64,000 nucleotides of DNA from Paralichthys olivaceus (GCF_024713975.1 NC_091107.1:20823501-20887500), one strand, 5' to 3'; positions 12,325 to 25,012 are shown, counted from the first letter of the stretch. Notes: generated from the sequence alone by a model not told the origin. Translations and numbers: made by a program.

Positions 12325-15300
12325 TTATTCTGATGGTGTGTGAGCTGCACACTCTTGGTTCTTAGCTGGAACATCCTTCTCCTCAATGTCTGGAGCTTGG
12401 GCTGACTCCAGCTCAGAGCCAGCTGTCAGTGCCGACACCCTCTGGGTGAGCCGCTCCAGGACCAAATCAGCTGTGCAGGTGAGACTATGCTGAAAACAGA
12501 GAGAAGTCCAATAACACACAATCAGTTGGGACACATAGAAGGTGGTGGAGATTTGAGGCCAGTTGGTTTTGAATACAGACGGTACCAGAGTCGAGATCTT
12601 TATAGTTCAGTAGGAGATTGTGGGGACTTCTTCTTTTTCTTTGGAGGTTGTTGGTCAATTTTAGGAGCTCATTGATTAATGATGCAACAAGATGCATCAA
12701 ACAAATGACTTAACAACCAGTTAAATCAATTTTGCTGGTGACCAGAGGGAGTCAGTAATTATTTGATATGCGCTTCAGTTCACTTCTCAAGTAAAAACGT
12801 GTTTGTGTTTACAATGGAGGCAGATGAGCTATCTGCTATACTGCTGTTGTTCAGCATCATCTCTGCTTTCTGCTACATACCTGTAAGATATGCAGTCCCT
12901 TTAGTGTGAGGACAGCCAGCTCTTTCAGACCGTCCCCGGTCAAGTCTAAGTAGATGATGGACAGCAAAGGACTCTTGAAGCTCCGCCGCCACTGCAGCTG
13001 GAACTGTCCGCTCCCCACCGAATGAAATTTGTAACACAGAAGCTCCTGCAGGGTCGACAGGTGGATAGCACCATCAGCATTAACACCTCACCACGTTGGC
13101 TGGCAAAGAAACACGTCTGCCACGTTCCATCATTTTTAAATCCTCTGGACCTACTGCATTCGTGACCTTCCTTCACTGGTGAGGCTGGCTATGTTCTATA
13201 TAATTTCTATTGTCAACAAATCCCATGAAAAGACCTAAACAAGTATTAATCCTCTGAGCCACAGAGACTCTTAATAAAGTCAGAAAGTACTGAGAGAGAG
13301 ATGGACTAACACATTCTGTTTTGGTCTTTTCATGACTTTTAATGAGATTAAAAAACAGAAGATCACCACTTTAATCCTTTAAAGTAATATCAATGAAGTC
13401 CATTAGTACAGAGAAGCTCTGACCTGTCCGTATGTTCCCAGCAGCACCTCCTTCTGCCCATCAAAATCCAGGTCAATGACTAGAGCACAGACCACCGCGT
13501 CCCACTGGTCACTTTCTGAGAGACACGTGGAGCGAGTCAATCCAAACTCCTGGACATCTCTAAGAGAACATAGACCAGTAAAACACCAAAATCACCTCCA
13601 GTCATAAGTCTAAGTTACACTGCACAGGAAATGAGTAATTTAATGAAACCTATGTAAGTCTTATCTGCTTCTGACCTGTAGACAACTGCCATCTCAATGG
13701 TACTGGTTACCAGAAGGTTGTAGCCCTCCATTTCCACACCTGAAGAAGAAGTTACAGTGGTGAGGATAACTGCAGATTCTAAAACGAAGAAGAGGCTAAC
13801 TACAGCAGAGCAGTGACATACTTGTCTCTCCCCCGGTGTGGCTGGGCTCGGCTTGGAATCTCAGAGGAAACAGCAGCACTGTAGAGATCGGACTGTCAAA
13901 CTGGACCCGCCAGCTCTGCAAAACCTCTGTTGGAAAAACACACAGTATGATTTCAAACACTCGAAGGAATAGTCCTCCGGTATATTAGTGATTTCTGCCA
14001 CTTGTAGTTAAATGTACGAATAGCAGTCATAAGAGACATTATCATGACAGCTTCCTTCAGACAAACATTTAGCACCAGTTTCCATGCTCAGATTTAATAC
14101 CATCAAAATATGATCTTTGCTGTCAACATGTATTTCTCTACAGTGTCCACTAGTTTAAAATGACACACTGCTGTTGTCTGTGTATGAAAAATTCATACGG
14201 CACAGACACAACATTGTAAATATAATTCATCCCATAGTTGATTAGTGCACAGATGAGGTCAAACTGTGTACCGAATGAAATGAATGCAGTTCTTTGACAA
14301 ACAATCCTTAACACTATATTACATGTACTATAACTAAGATTTTACTTCACACATGATCCATTCTCTATGTACTTTATGGTGCACTTAATGGACCATTTTA
14401 CTGTACGAATGTGTGAAATGTATGCAATATATAGGGTTCTCCAAAAATGTTCTTGTCCATGGCTTGTATTTTCTACTAGTGACCCCACTTTTTTTATTGA
14501 GGCTGTGTCTGAAATCTACCTCTTCATTCACTCCTTCTCTAATCTCTATATAATCAATTCTTTACATTTGAGTAAGTAGTTTATTGAGAGTTTGGACACT
14601 TATTAATCAGTGTCATACTGCATTTACATTATATCTCTCACGGGGGGGGGGGGGGGGCATTCATGATAGAAACAAAGTCACAGATATCAAGAGTTACTTA
14701 CACTAATGATAACTCTCATAAGAACTACACACATATCAACAAACACCCCAACTGATCCAGCTTATTTTACAGGAGCTATACACTGTGAGTGTAGAGTTTA
14801 CTTTCACTTGGTAATAAACTGCTATTCATATGTAACACAACAAAAGAAGCTGTTTAGCTGCAGCAACAACAAGGTTATTAGCACCATGGCTAACTGCCTT
14901 GAAATAATGTGTGAACATCCACAAGTCACTTTACATTTACTGTTCCTCTCATTCTGCTGACATTGCATGCGCGCAGCATCATTTTGCATCATCAGGACAG
15001 GTGCATTGCACTGTGGGATTGTTTAGAGAAAATATATGGCATGGACACTACTGTTTCTGTTTTCAGGACACTATAAAGTGCATGTAAAATGGTCAGCAGT
15101 AAAAACTGTGCATTATTCAGTGAGAGATCTGGGACACCGACACAGCTATTATATCAATAATGGGTCTTCTTCACTGGAGACATGCTGACATGTCATAGCA
15201 AGAACAGTAGTGTAAAATAAAACTGCTGGTATTGTGCATGCAGGGTTAGGTTATGGCTGAATGGAACATTTGCAAAAGCAGAGCCATCATTGATGTTTTA

Positions 15301-15763
15301 CTAAATTTTCCCTCTATGACCAGTGAAAATATCTGCTGTGAAAACAGGTCTGTCGTGACTGAGTGAAGAACAGGAAAACCTCTTGCTGTTGTGACCTTGG
15401 AGTGTTAATGAATAATTTCAAGATGGCTACTCCCACTGCTAAAAGGCCTAAATTATAATTGCTGTTATGTTATGTATTTGTGGCAGTTCTTTATAAAGTG
15501 AAACCAGACACAAACAGTGAATGGCAGTGAAAGTCAGCTGAATTGACTGTATTAGTTTTAATAGTGGATTTCATTAGCTACTGAGGGTGATGGAGGTTTT
15601 TGCAGTCACAGGTTCGTTGTCACTTCTGAACGTGGGAGATATTGTAGCTGTCAGACATGACTGAAATGATAATTACATGGCTCATATGTCTTTTTCTGAT
15701 TGGACTGTAACCATGGTGATAGCACATGAAGAACATGTAGGCAGAAACAGCCCGTCTCTAAGA

Positions 15764-15832
<69 letters not shown>

Positions 15833-18039
15833 AGATGTTTGCTGCAGCTGCTAATGCAGAACTAATGACATCTTTGTCATCCTAATGAGTCATGCGACCT
15901 CACAGGATTCCCAAGATACATGAACTCTTCACACCTTTAATCTGAGCAGAACTCCACAATAAGTACGAGGAAACAACTGTCACAAAGTGTTTGCATACAT
16001 ACAGTTTCAATACGCCATAATAACTTCAACACAGGAGTCTGGTCGAAGACACAGATATGTGACTGAGTGGAACATCTTTAATTCTCTACTCTGTGAGTTA
16101 GTCCCTCACCTGGCCCAGTCTGATTCACCAGAGCCAGTCCAACGCAGCCGTTCTGACAGCCGAACGCTGAGATTCTCCTGCTGCCAGGTAAACTCAACAT
16201 GTCCAACCACAGCACACTGCAGCAAGGGAGGAGAAACACAACATGGGTTAACAACATGAGGGTTAGGATGAAATATATATCCTAACCGATGTATGACTGA
16301 TTACTGTCACCGTGCTGCTGCCATAATAAAAAATGTACATTTAAATATTTGCTTTCTTTACTGTTATGAAGTGTTTTAACAAGGTCCTACACATTTTAAC
16401 TTTACTGCCACTTCAAACAACAGGCAATTAACATTACTAAAACCTGATCGAGATAGGGCTTCACTTCATTCACATAGATGGAAGAGCACCTTACAGGAGT
16501 AATACATACACACAAATACCTCTATTCAGATATGCATACATACATACTGTATATACACCCCATACACATGCACCCGAAAAGGTGTATAAAAACATACACA
16601 TGTCTATATTTGCATATATAATTTAAATTTAACATTCAAATATAAGGTGAACAAAATTCCTTACAAGGAAGTCAATAACTGGTGTCCATCTTCTTCTAAA
16701 CATAGACATTTTATACTTTGTCCGCTAAAGAATTGAGGAAGGGCTTCATAAAATGAATAGTAATTATTTTCTTCTTCTGTGTCTACAGAATGTGTAGCAT
16801 CCTGTAACACTGGACTATCATAAACAGATGGTATAGTCAGGTACTATTTCCAATTAGAACAATAGTGATGGGGATGTCCTTGGATTTTCAGGCAGTTCCA
16901 TATAGTATTTGTGTATAGTCACGGACCATACCACAGTTTCTCCTTAACTTTGTGTTATCTTGAGTATGTTTTCCCAGTTATTATAATACACTATTGTATT
17001 CAGCTGCAGTTCCTATTGTCCCTTAAAATGAATGTGCAATCAGATGTGTCCACCGTATACTTTTCCAAGAAATATATAAATATATAGATAGAGAGATATA
17101 TTTTTTGTTTATGTAAGATATTAAAACAGATGTATAAAATGAGCTTTGACATTGTTTGGTGCTCTCTTAATAATGTCTCACTACACATCTTATACAAACA
17201 GACAAACCATTTCTTGTTAAAACAACATATGACTCTCTTTTCTATATGATGCAATAGTTTGAAATATAAAAAGATCTGTTGCATATCTTTGAAGAGCTAA
17301 TTAATTGTATAACATGATTTATCATGTAACTCTAGAAAATCATACAGTATAGCACTGTAGGTAATAAACAGCCTTACCAGTGCACATAGTGTTGGCTACC
17401 AGACCACAGCTAAATGAAATTAATAGAAAATGTTGTGAGTCAGATAAAAACACAGAAAACAGAGAGTGACTCACAAGTTCCTGATGTTCTCACTCGCTCA
17501 AACCCTCATCACACACAACCAACCAAACAGCCACATGCACAGCTAACAGAGCACACGTGCACACAGACTAACTTGCTGGGCAGTTGTTGTAGTTCAGGGA
17601 AGAGTTTCTCCACAGGCTGTTCTTCAAACTGGTGGAGGGAGGCGTTCTGTTGGAAACAAAAGCGTCAGGCTGAATGATGCTCTGATACTTACATGATGAA
17701 TCAGAGTTGACCTCTAGTATAAATAGCAAAACTCATTACTATCAGGTTTTAAGCCAACGTGAACGAGGAAGACGGAAGAAAAAAGAAAAAGTAATGTCAA
17801 ACATATTTTAAATAAATGTAATTTAGGACAAATCTGTTACGATAAAACTAAGAATTAGAATAAAATACCTAAAATAGAGAAATTTAAATAAATGTCTTGA
17901 AAAAAAGCTGATCACACCCAGACACACACACAAAGAGAGAAAGAAGTCTGTGGGCTGACCTCCTTGTACAGGTGGATCCTCTGGTCATGGCCGCTGAGCA
18001 GAAACACCGTCTCACTGCCGCCATCGTCACACTGCACTC

Positions 18040-18110
<71 letters not shown>

Positions 18111-21100
18111 TATAGTATAGTATAGTATAGTATAGTAGAATAGTAATAGTAATGAAGCTGCTCTTGGTTTCCTTAAATCTATTATAGTTTAATGATTTCA
18201 CACAGTGATGCAAAGAACTGCAGATAGTAGAGATATGTTAAACAATATGGTAAACAAGGCTTTACATTGTACTTTGTATTGTACAATGTATTTAGGTATG
18301 TATGTTAATTTTCATTGAGTCACTGCATATTTAATTATAGATTCTACGATAACACTTTATATTAGGGAACACACAAAGTGAACATATCCAAGCAATTGAT
18401 TGTAATTCATGTACAACACCTTCCTTACTCATCAATAAGCAGGAATTAGGAGCAGAATAAGGTAATTAAGAATAAGGCATTAATAAGTGCTTTATAATGA
18501 CTAATAAAGAGCCAATATGCCTCTAATATCCATTCTAATAAGCAACTTGTTAATGGTTAATGTGTTCCCTAATATAAAGTGTTACCGTTTCTACTTAACG
18601 ACACTGTTACAAACTTTCTATGAGATATAACTCTCTCTATAAAGGGAGTTTTAGTTTTATAACCATGGTGAACACCAATTGGACTGTAAGCATTCGTTAT
18701 ATTTCCAGTTGGACGGATAAATACATCTACAGCAGATCAAATAAGTATTGAACACGTCACCCTTTTTCTCAGTAACTATATTTCCAAACGAGCTATTGAC
18801 ATGAAATTTTCACCAGATGTTGGTAACAACCCAAGTAACAAATAAGTTCAGAAATGAAGTTATGTGTATGATGTGAAATGAGAAACATGGGAAAGTATTG
18901 AACACATTAAGAAAGGGGGGTGCAAAAAGGCACCGAAAGCCAAGACAGAAGATGAACTCTGTCAGTAATTAGAAAGCAGTCCGGCCCCTTGTCAGCAAAT
19001 GAATATCAGCTGGTTCAGTCCCAACTGATGGCCTATAAAAAGGTCTCATTACCAAGGTGTCACACAAGAAACATCTCATGATGGCTAAAAGCTAAGAGCT
19101 CTCTCAAGACCTTTGCAACATTATAAACATACTGATGGCATTGGTTACAGACGCATTTCTAAACTTCTGAATGGTCAAGTGAGCACTGTTGGGGCCATAA
19201 TCCAGAAGTGGGAAGAACATAATTTCATCATAAACTGGCCACGACCAGGTGCTCCTCGCAAAACGTCTGACAAAGGAGTGAAAAGATTTATCAGAGTTGT
19301 CCAAGAGCCAAGGACCACTTGTGGAGAGCTTCAGAGAGACCTGGAATTAGCAGGTACAATTGTTTCAAAGAAAACAATAAGTAATGCACTCAACCGCCAT
19401 GGCCTGTAGCCAGTCACCACACAAGACTCCATTGCTGAAGAAAAAGCATGTAGAAGCTCGTTTAAAGTTTGCTGCAAAACCTTTGGACAAGCCTGTGGGG
19501 CTGCTCTTCAGCATACAGTACTGGCAAACTTCACATAACTGAAAAGGATGAATGGAATAATGTACCGAGACATTCTTGATTCTGCTGCCATCTACCAGGA
19601 TGATGAAGATGAAACGAGGGCGGACAATTCAGCGAGACAATGATCCCAGACACACAGCCAAGGAAACTCTCAATTGGTTTCAGAGAAAGAAAATAAAGCT
19701 GCTAGAATGGCCCAGCCAATCACCTGACTCCACAATCCAATCCAATTGAAAATCTATGGAAAGAACTGAAGATCGGAGTTCATAGAAGAGGCCAGGGAAC
19801 CTTCAAGATTTATAGACTGATTGTGTTGAAGAATGGGCCAAAATCACACCTGAGCAATGGATACGACTAGTTTCTCCATACAGGAGGCGTCTTGAAGCTG
19901 TCATTACCAACAACGGCTTTTGTACAAAGTATTAAATAAATACTGTATCAGTAAGTGTGTTCAATACTTTTTCCCTGTGTCATTTCACATTATTACACAT
20001 AACTTAATTTTTGTACATAATTTGTTTTGACTGAAAAGCCACGGTTCACGACAAAGTTAGCTATGAGATGCTTCTGTATTTAGCATTAATATTGTTTATT
20101 GTTTTAGTGCGTCACACCTTAAACTTACTCTGTGTGGTACAGCTGGAAGGGCGTGAACTGCAGCTCCAGATTCAGACAACTTTCTGTTCAGAGAGACACA
20201 CCAACAATCAGCAAGGGAAACATCTGGTAGAGTGATGAGGACCGTACACATCTGGACACTGCTTCACTCACGTGCAATGGAGTCCAGGTTGAACTCTGAG
20301 CCGGGCTCATAGTCACAGTAGATATTCAGGAACGGAGTGGCCTTGTCCCCAGAGTCCTGCAGGAGATCAGTCGTAACTAACAACACTGCTGTCATTGCAG
20401 GAAGCACTTACTACAGTCACACTACACACAGGCTGTGACTGCTGGATTTATTAACATGGAAATACCTTTATAAACGTGATGCCCACCACCAGGCCTCTGT
20501 TGGGTGGAGACTTGGTGAAGGCGTCTATTGATACAATTTCTGCATCAACTAGATGAAGGTAGGATGAAATGTTTGACAAAATTATTCACAGAAACTGCAT
20601 TGCTAAAGAAAAGGTCCATCACTGTTTGAGGCTGCACCATCTTGATTACATCTTTCACGCTGATTTGATGATGATATGATAAAAACACACAGAACCAAAC
20701 TCTCAGATGTCTGGGATCTTCATCAAGGGGCTGACCAAGTTGGAACTCTGTGACTTTGACTGGTCATATCTCCTTAATTATGTCAAAGCGGAATGGTTAA
20801 CACATAATGTTAAAGCTCTGTTCCAGCTCCATATTCCATAACTAAAGATAATGTTACCCCCTAATGTTATATAATAAGAGTATTTTGAGTTATAAAAGAT
20901 TTGTTTATAAAGTCATGAAGACATCCTGAAAGTTAGGTCTTCGTTTGTTGATTTGTTGCTGAGATATCGTTACTAATCCTTTACAGTGTTGTTGAACAGC
21001 AGTTAGTGATCAGTGCAGGGTCACAAACGTGCAAAATACTAATGCACTGCTTTGTTGATGTGCTCCTGCAGGTCACTGGATATTATCTTCAAGAAATACA

Positions 21101-21847
21101 ACATGGTGGATTCATCATTTTTAATTTATTGCAGACTACACTCACACAGTCTAAATATTGAGGTGATGATAAACCACTAAGAAGCAGAGGCCCTTCTTCA
21201 TTTCTGCTTCTTCAGAGTGGTGATGCAGTAGCTGTGTCGACTTTGTCACAGGTTCAACTACCACCTGGTGCATCACTAGTGTATCAGGGCGACATGACAA
21301 TATGATGATCCATGAGGAACTGTGCCACCATCAACTGTTGTGTTGTAGTTGTATATGTTGATAACTGGTGTCTGGGGGGGTGTTGAAGAGACTATGTCCA
21401 CCACTGAAGAACTTAACTTTCTGCATTTTTGTGAAACATTCCCATACTAAACATTCCCATAGTGCCCTGATGCACTTGTGATACACCACCAGGATGTCCC
21501 AGGGGCAGTTAAACCTGTGACGGGACAAACATACACAATGTTGAGTGAAGACACAAATGCGGCAGAAATGAAGAACGGCCTCAAGTTTTTTAAGTTTCAT
21601 TATCGCCTGAACAATCTAACACTCACAAGTGTAGTTTTTCAGTGACCTAGGAGCCAGTAACAAAGCAGTACATTAGTCTTTTGCATGTGTCTGACCAGAT
21701 CACTAACTGCAGTTCAACAACACTGCAAAGATGATACTGATGATGATACTTCAGATAAGTCATGTTGATATGACGCAGAATAACATGAAAAATTAGCAAA
21801 TTATGTATGAGTATATAAGAATATAATTATACTTCAAACACCAGGTG

Positions 21848-21883
<36 letters not shown>

Positions 21884-22200
21884 ACTGCTTCAATCAATGT
21901 GACGATTAGATGTCATTAGAAGGTTTACTCTGATTATTTAAAGTGTGAGTCTGTAACTGTGAGTGTGTGTGTGAGTTTGTCTGACTGTGTGTGTATATGT
22001 GAATGTGTGTGTGTGTGTGTATATGTATATGTGTATGTGTTTAAGTGTAAGTGTGAGTGATTGTGTATGTGTGTGTGTTTGAATGTGGGTGGGTGGGTGT
22101 GTGTGTGTGTGTGTGTTTGAATGATTGTGTGTGTGTGTGTGTGTGTGTAAGTGTTTGTGATTGTGAGTGTGTGTGTGCGTGCGTGTGCGAGTGTTTGAAT

Positions 22201-22231
<31 letters not shown>

Positions 22232-22354
22232 AGTGTGTGTAAGTGTGAGTGATTGTGTATGTGTGTGTGTGTGTGTTTGAATGTGTATGTAAGTGTGAGT
22301 GATTGTGTGTGTGTGAGTGTTTGAATGATTGTGTGTGTGTGTGAGTGTTTGAAT

Positions 22355-22385
<31 letters not shown>

Positions 22386-22547
22386 ATTGTGTGAGTGTTT
22401 GAATGATTGTGTGAGTGTTTGAATGATTGTGTGTGTGTGTGTAAGTGTGTGTGATTGTGCGTGTGTGTGTATGAGTGTTTGAATGATTGTGTGTGTGTAG
22501 TGTGTGTGATTGTGAGTGTGTATGTGTTTCCGTGCGTGTGCTTGAAT

Positions 22548-22595
<48 letters not shown>

Positions 22596-22797
22596 CTGGT
22601 ATGTATGTGAACTGAACCTCTTTGGCCACAGGTCTTCCTTTGAGCTGCAGCTCCTGGTATCTGAAACACACCACCTTCCCTTTGAGAGTGGCCGTCAGCA
22701 GCTGCTGCTCCCCGGCCTGACACAGCCCGTAGATGTTGCTCTGCGACGGGAAGCGACTGAAACTGTCCTCCACGAAGGGAAAGCTCTCCCGGAGCAT
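12325..22797 (-). CDS. kptn: kaptin, complete gene (12 coding exons, 439 aa)
   Basis: Kaptin is a subunit of KICSTOR, which tethers GATOR1 to lysosomes so that mTORC1 responds to nutrients; it also binds actin and is found in stereocilia (family knowledge). Coding exons in transcript order: 22596-22797, 20466-20548, 20272-20356, 20129-20183, 17960-18038, 17573-17646, 16110-16216, 13822-13926, 13676-13739, 13424-13559, 12881-13045, 12325-12489. All have GT donors and AG acceptors, and together give 1320 nt with one open frame. The human protein is 436 aa. Diagnostic segments are [67 protein letters not shown], and near the end [20 protein letters not shown], an FG-GAP/integrin-alpha-like repeat. 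The ATG at 22797 is the first in frame; a TAG lies in frame upstream. Introns of 378-391 bp separate the last three exons and hold nothing notable. Confidence 0.95.
13927..16109 (-). other. kptn: kptn intron 7, no gene seen
   Basis: AT-rich intron with a G17 run at about 14642-14658 and a (GT)n microsatellite. Open frames inside it have no recognisable domain. Confidence 0.75.
15766..15830 (+). repeat. (GT)n microsatellite
   Basis: About 32 uninterrupted GT units inside kptn intron 7. Confidence 0.98.
16217..17572 (-). other. kptn: kptn intron 6, no gene seen
   Basis: AT-rich, with short TATA and CATACA runs around 16500-16630. No exon, RNA gene or clear transposon is visible. Confidence 0.7.
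18045..18107 (+). repeat. (GA)n microsatellite, (TC)n on the kptn strand
   Basis: 63 bp of GA that ends 4 bp from the AG of the kptn exon 5 acceptor. On the transcribed strand it forms the polypyrimidine tract of that splice site. Confidence 0.97.
18109..18138 (+). repeat. (TATAG)n microsatellite
   Basis: Five to six TATAG pentamers follow the GA array directly. Confidence 0.9.
18348..18586. mobile_element. MITE with 26-bp terminal inverted repeats
   Basis: A 239-bp element has near-perfect ends. The left end at 18348-18373 and the right end at 18561-18586 are inverted copies of a TAACACTTTATATTAGGGAA core, differing at only one position of 26. The interior is AT-rich and non-coding. This end sequence is one I associate with common non-autonomous fish DNA transposons; superfamily uncertain. 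It sits in kptn intron 4. Confidence 0.8.
18731..20024 (+). mobile_element. decayed Tc1/mariner element, right end truncated
   Basis: The left inverted-repeat arm carries the two direct repeats typical of this group: AAGTATTGAACACGTCACC near 18743 and AAAGTATTGAACACATT near 18893. The inverted partner of the inner repeat lies at about 19957-20010 (GTGTTCAATACTTTTTCCC), but the outer right repeat is missing. The element lies antisense in kptn intron 4 and is a non-autonomous fossil. Confidence 0.85.
19083..19960 (+). pseudogene. Tc1-like transposase pseudogene
   Basis: The longest open piece (19113-19409) encodes the N-terminal paired-like DNA-binding part, including [19 protein letters not shown] and a [16 protein letters not shown] linker. 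Further downstream, in shifted frames, are [15 protein letters not shown] around the second catalytic aspartate, [10 protein letters not shown], and an [11 protein letters not shown] segment with the third acidic residue. An early stop after MAKS, several internal stops and frameshifts make it inactive. Confidence 0.85.
21849..21884 (+). repeat. (CTAT)n microsatellite
   Basis: Nine CTAT units. Confidence 0.95.
21958..22595. repeat. TG/CA-rich compound minisatellite
   Basis: About 630 bp of GT runs punctuated by a recurring TGTTTGAATGATTGTG unit (for example near 22112, 22193, 22318, 22346, 22398, 22420, 22478 and 22542). It directly abuts the kptn exon 1 donor and contains a GGGTGGGTGGG patch near 22087. 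Confidence 0.95.
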
Positions 22798-23110
22798 CCT
22801 GCAGGAGGAGGTCCGCTCACCGGGCTGATCAGAATTCACCAGAGTCTACAGTGTTCATGCTGGGCCAGCGGCTCCTCTGCTCTTCTGACTGTTCACTGCC
22901 GCGTCAAGTCAGAGAAAACCAGAAAAGGAATTGTTTCAAAATACAACTACTCCATTCGGTTTACTCAGCGTTCTAATGGCGGAATATGCAATTGTGATTA
23001 TTTTGTTTTGAAGACAAAATGTTTTATTTCCGTTTTGTGGCTGTTAAAAACAACTTGACATCAGTAGGAGGGAGCAAAACATCCGGGTTTGAGCGGAGCT
23101 GCGTTCACGG
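22798..23110 (-). promoter_or_regulatory. kptn: probable kptn 5' UTR and promoter
   Basis: Sequence upstream of the kptn ATG is GC-richer near the gene and contains an ETS-like CCGGATGT on the minus strand at about 23080. No TATA box is evident. Assignment rests mainly on position. Confidence 0.4.
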
Positions 23111-24966
23111 CCATCTGATACATTTAAATCAGGGTTTCCAAACGATTCAACGAAGTAGAAAATGCGGTTTCTCATGACAAGACTTTCCCTCAGATTGAAG
23201 ACTGCATCACCTCTATCATCCTCAAATGTTCTTTCGTTTTTTTGAATCCAATTCTGTTTTGGAAAACAACAAAAAAAGAGTCGTAAATAACAATAAAATA
23301 CTCGTTTGCACGGCTGATATCTTAATTATTTCACTACGAGTTAGCTCTTTTATCTATTTTAAGCAAATCACCTTGTGACTGTGGCGGATTGATTTTCTTT
23401 TGAGGTCACTAACTTTATGATTTATTTTCGGTGTAAAATACAGAGTCACCAATGCTCGGGAAGGCAGCGCACGGTTTTTTCTTCATGCTGTAAATTGATG
23501 GCGTATTTGACACATCGCATGCACACTGCTCCCATCTGGTGGTTAATGTCTGTATTTCAATACTTTGGGATTCTACCGTCGCTGAGCTGTTGCTCTGAAT
23601 CTTTTCTGTTTGCATTATTTTTATTGATTAGAATGATGTACATCTCAATGAATACCATGCACTACTGTGCGTGTTAGATTCATTATAAACTCATATTCTG
23701 CTGGCACATAACTCTTATCTGAAAAGGTTATTGTTCTTTAGGGCTGGCGAACACTTATACAACTTCAATGTATTCTGTCATAACAAGACATGTCCAGCAG
23801 GTGTCAATAGAAACTCACTCATCAAGCTTTACTAGCCATAGAACAGTGGGACTCTCCTGCAGGTCAGTTTTACTCCTCAGGAGTACAGTTAAGCAAAACA
23901 TCATTTCATTTCCTCTTAAACTAATAACTACTAATACCTAACCTATAACCAAATATCCTCGATAAAAGTCAGAGTCCAAACCATTATTTCTCATTCCAAT
24001 GCCTCTCTCCATCTGTTTGTCTTCGTATCAACCTGCTTTTAGAGAAACATAATGTTTCAGAAGATTTTAAGAGACATTTACACTAAAGCTCAGTCTGATT
24101 GAGTTCAGTCTGAAGCTGAGAATGATAACCACGAAGAGAAACACCTGAAGGATCATTTGAAATGTAGGTGCAAACTGAAATTTATTTCACTGGGTCCATC
24201 ACCTATAACCTTTAACAGAAATAGATATCTGTGATACCAAATGAAACCAAATTTGGTTGGTGTCTATCTTTAAACTTCACCAGAACAAAGCATTGATTAA
24301 GAAAAATGCATCTATGTATAAGGACATATACTTGATTGTTACATCAATTTATTATATTTATTTTCATAATATATTTAGCATATTCTGCAGCAGCATTAGT
24401 AAGCTGCAGTAGAAGTTCGCTCTCTGATTACAAACTCTGAATGATCAACAATAACTAATATCAGAGCTGTTTAGCAGAAACTTAACATCTCATGTGTTCA
24501 TGTAGTAAATGGACATTAGCTTAGAGACAAGCAGGTTTTTGCTTTGGAGGCCCAGACACTGAGCACACTGAACTCAACCTTACAGTTTCATATCTGCACA
24601 TTCACGAACATACGGATAAAGGGGTGACGTTCCTATCGTGGGTAACTTAATGTCTGAAACCCGCCATACATTCTACATTTTATAAATGTTACTATGGAGT
24701 AAATGCACAATGTAAAGACTTGTTCAGGGTCTGTTGTAACTTCAACTTTAACATGTAGTTTAAAAAAAACATTTGCCAAAAGGATAAACCAAAAAAAGTG
24801 TCAAACTTTAAACAAAACTTGCTCCACAGCAATTTTGCCCCCAAAACACCAGCAGACAATAAAACTACAGGCTTATTTACATATTCTCTGATCACTGTTG
24901 TGTGAGCTTTCCACAGTGTGTGTTAGTTTGTCCAGTAACATGTATTACTGGGGTGAAGCCCTGAGA

Positions 24967-24967
<1 letters not shown>

Positions 24968-25012
<45 letters not shown>
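24968..25012 (+). repeat. (CTG)15 trinucleotide repeat
   Basis: Fifteen perfect CTG units followed by CGG, (CAG)15 on the other strand. It is about 3.9 kb upstream of the crx start and outside any recognised exon. In the plus-strand frame beginning 24898 it would encode poly-alanine, but that frame has no family match. Confidence 0.97.

Larger units (their letters stand above)
18039..20128 (-). other. kptn: kptn intron 4, built largely of repeats
   Basis: From the acceptor side outward the intron contains a (GA)n array, a (TATAG)n array, a TIR-bounded MITE and a decayed Tc1-like element. These account for about 1.6 kb of its 2.09 kb. Confidence 0.85.
20549..22595 (-). other. kptn: kptn intron 1, with large CA-rich array
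   Basis: The 5' 0.6 kb of the intron, directly after the exon 1 donor, is a CA-rich minisatellite. A tetranucleotide array follows at about 21.85 kb. The rest (20549-21840) is ordinary AT-rich intron with no exon visible. Confidence 0.8.

Noticed and set aside
21934..22839. 301-aa and 261-aa open frames rich in Thr/His
   Set aside because: They are kptn exon 1 continuing into the CA array of intron 1 and its shadow frame. The first begins at a GTG, not at the real ATG at 22797.
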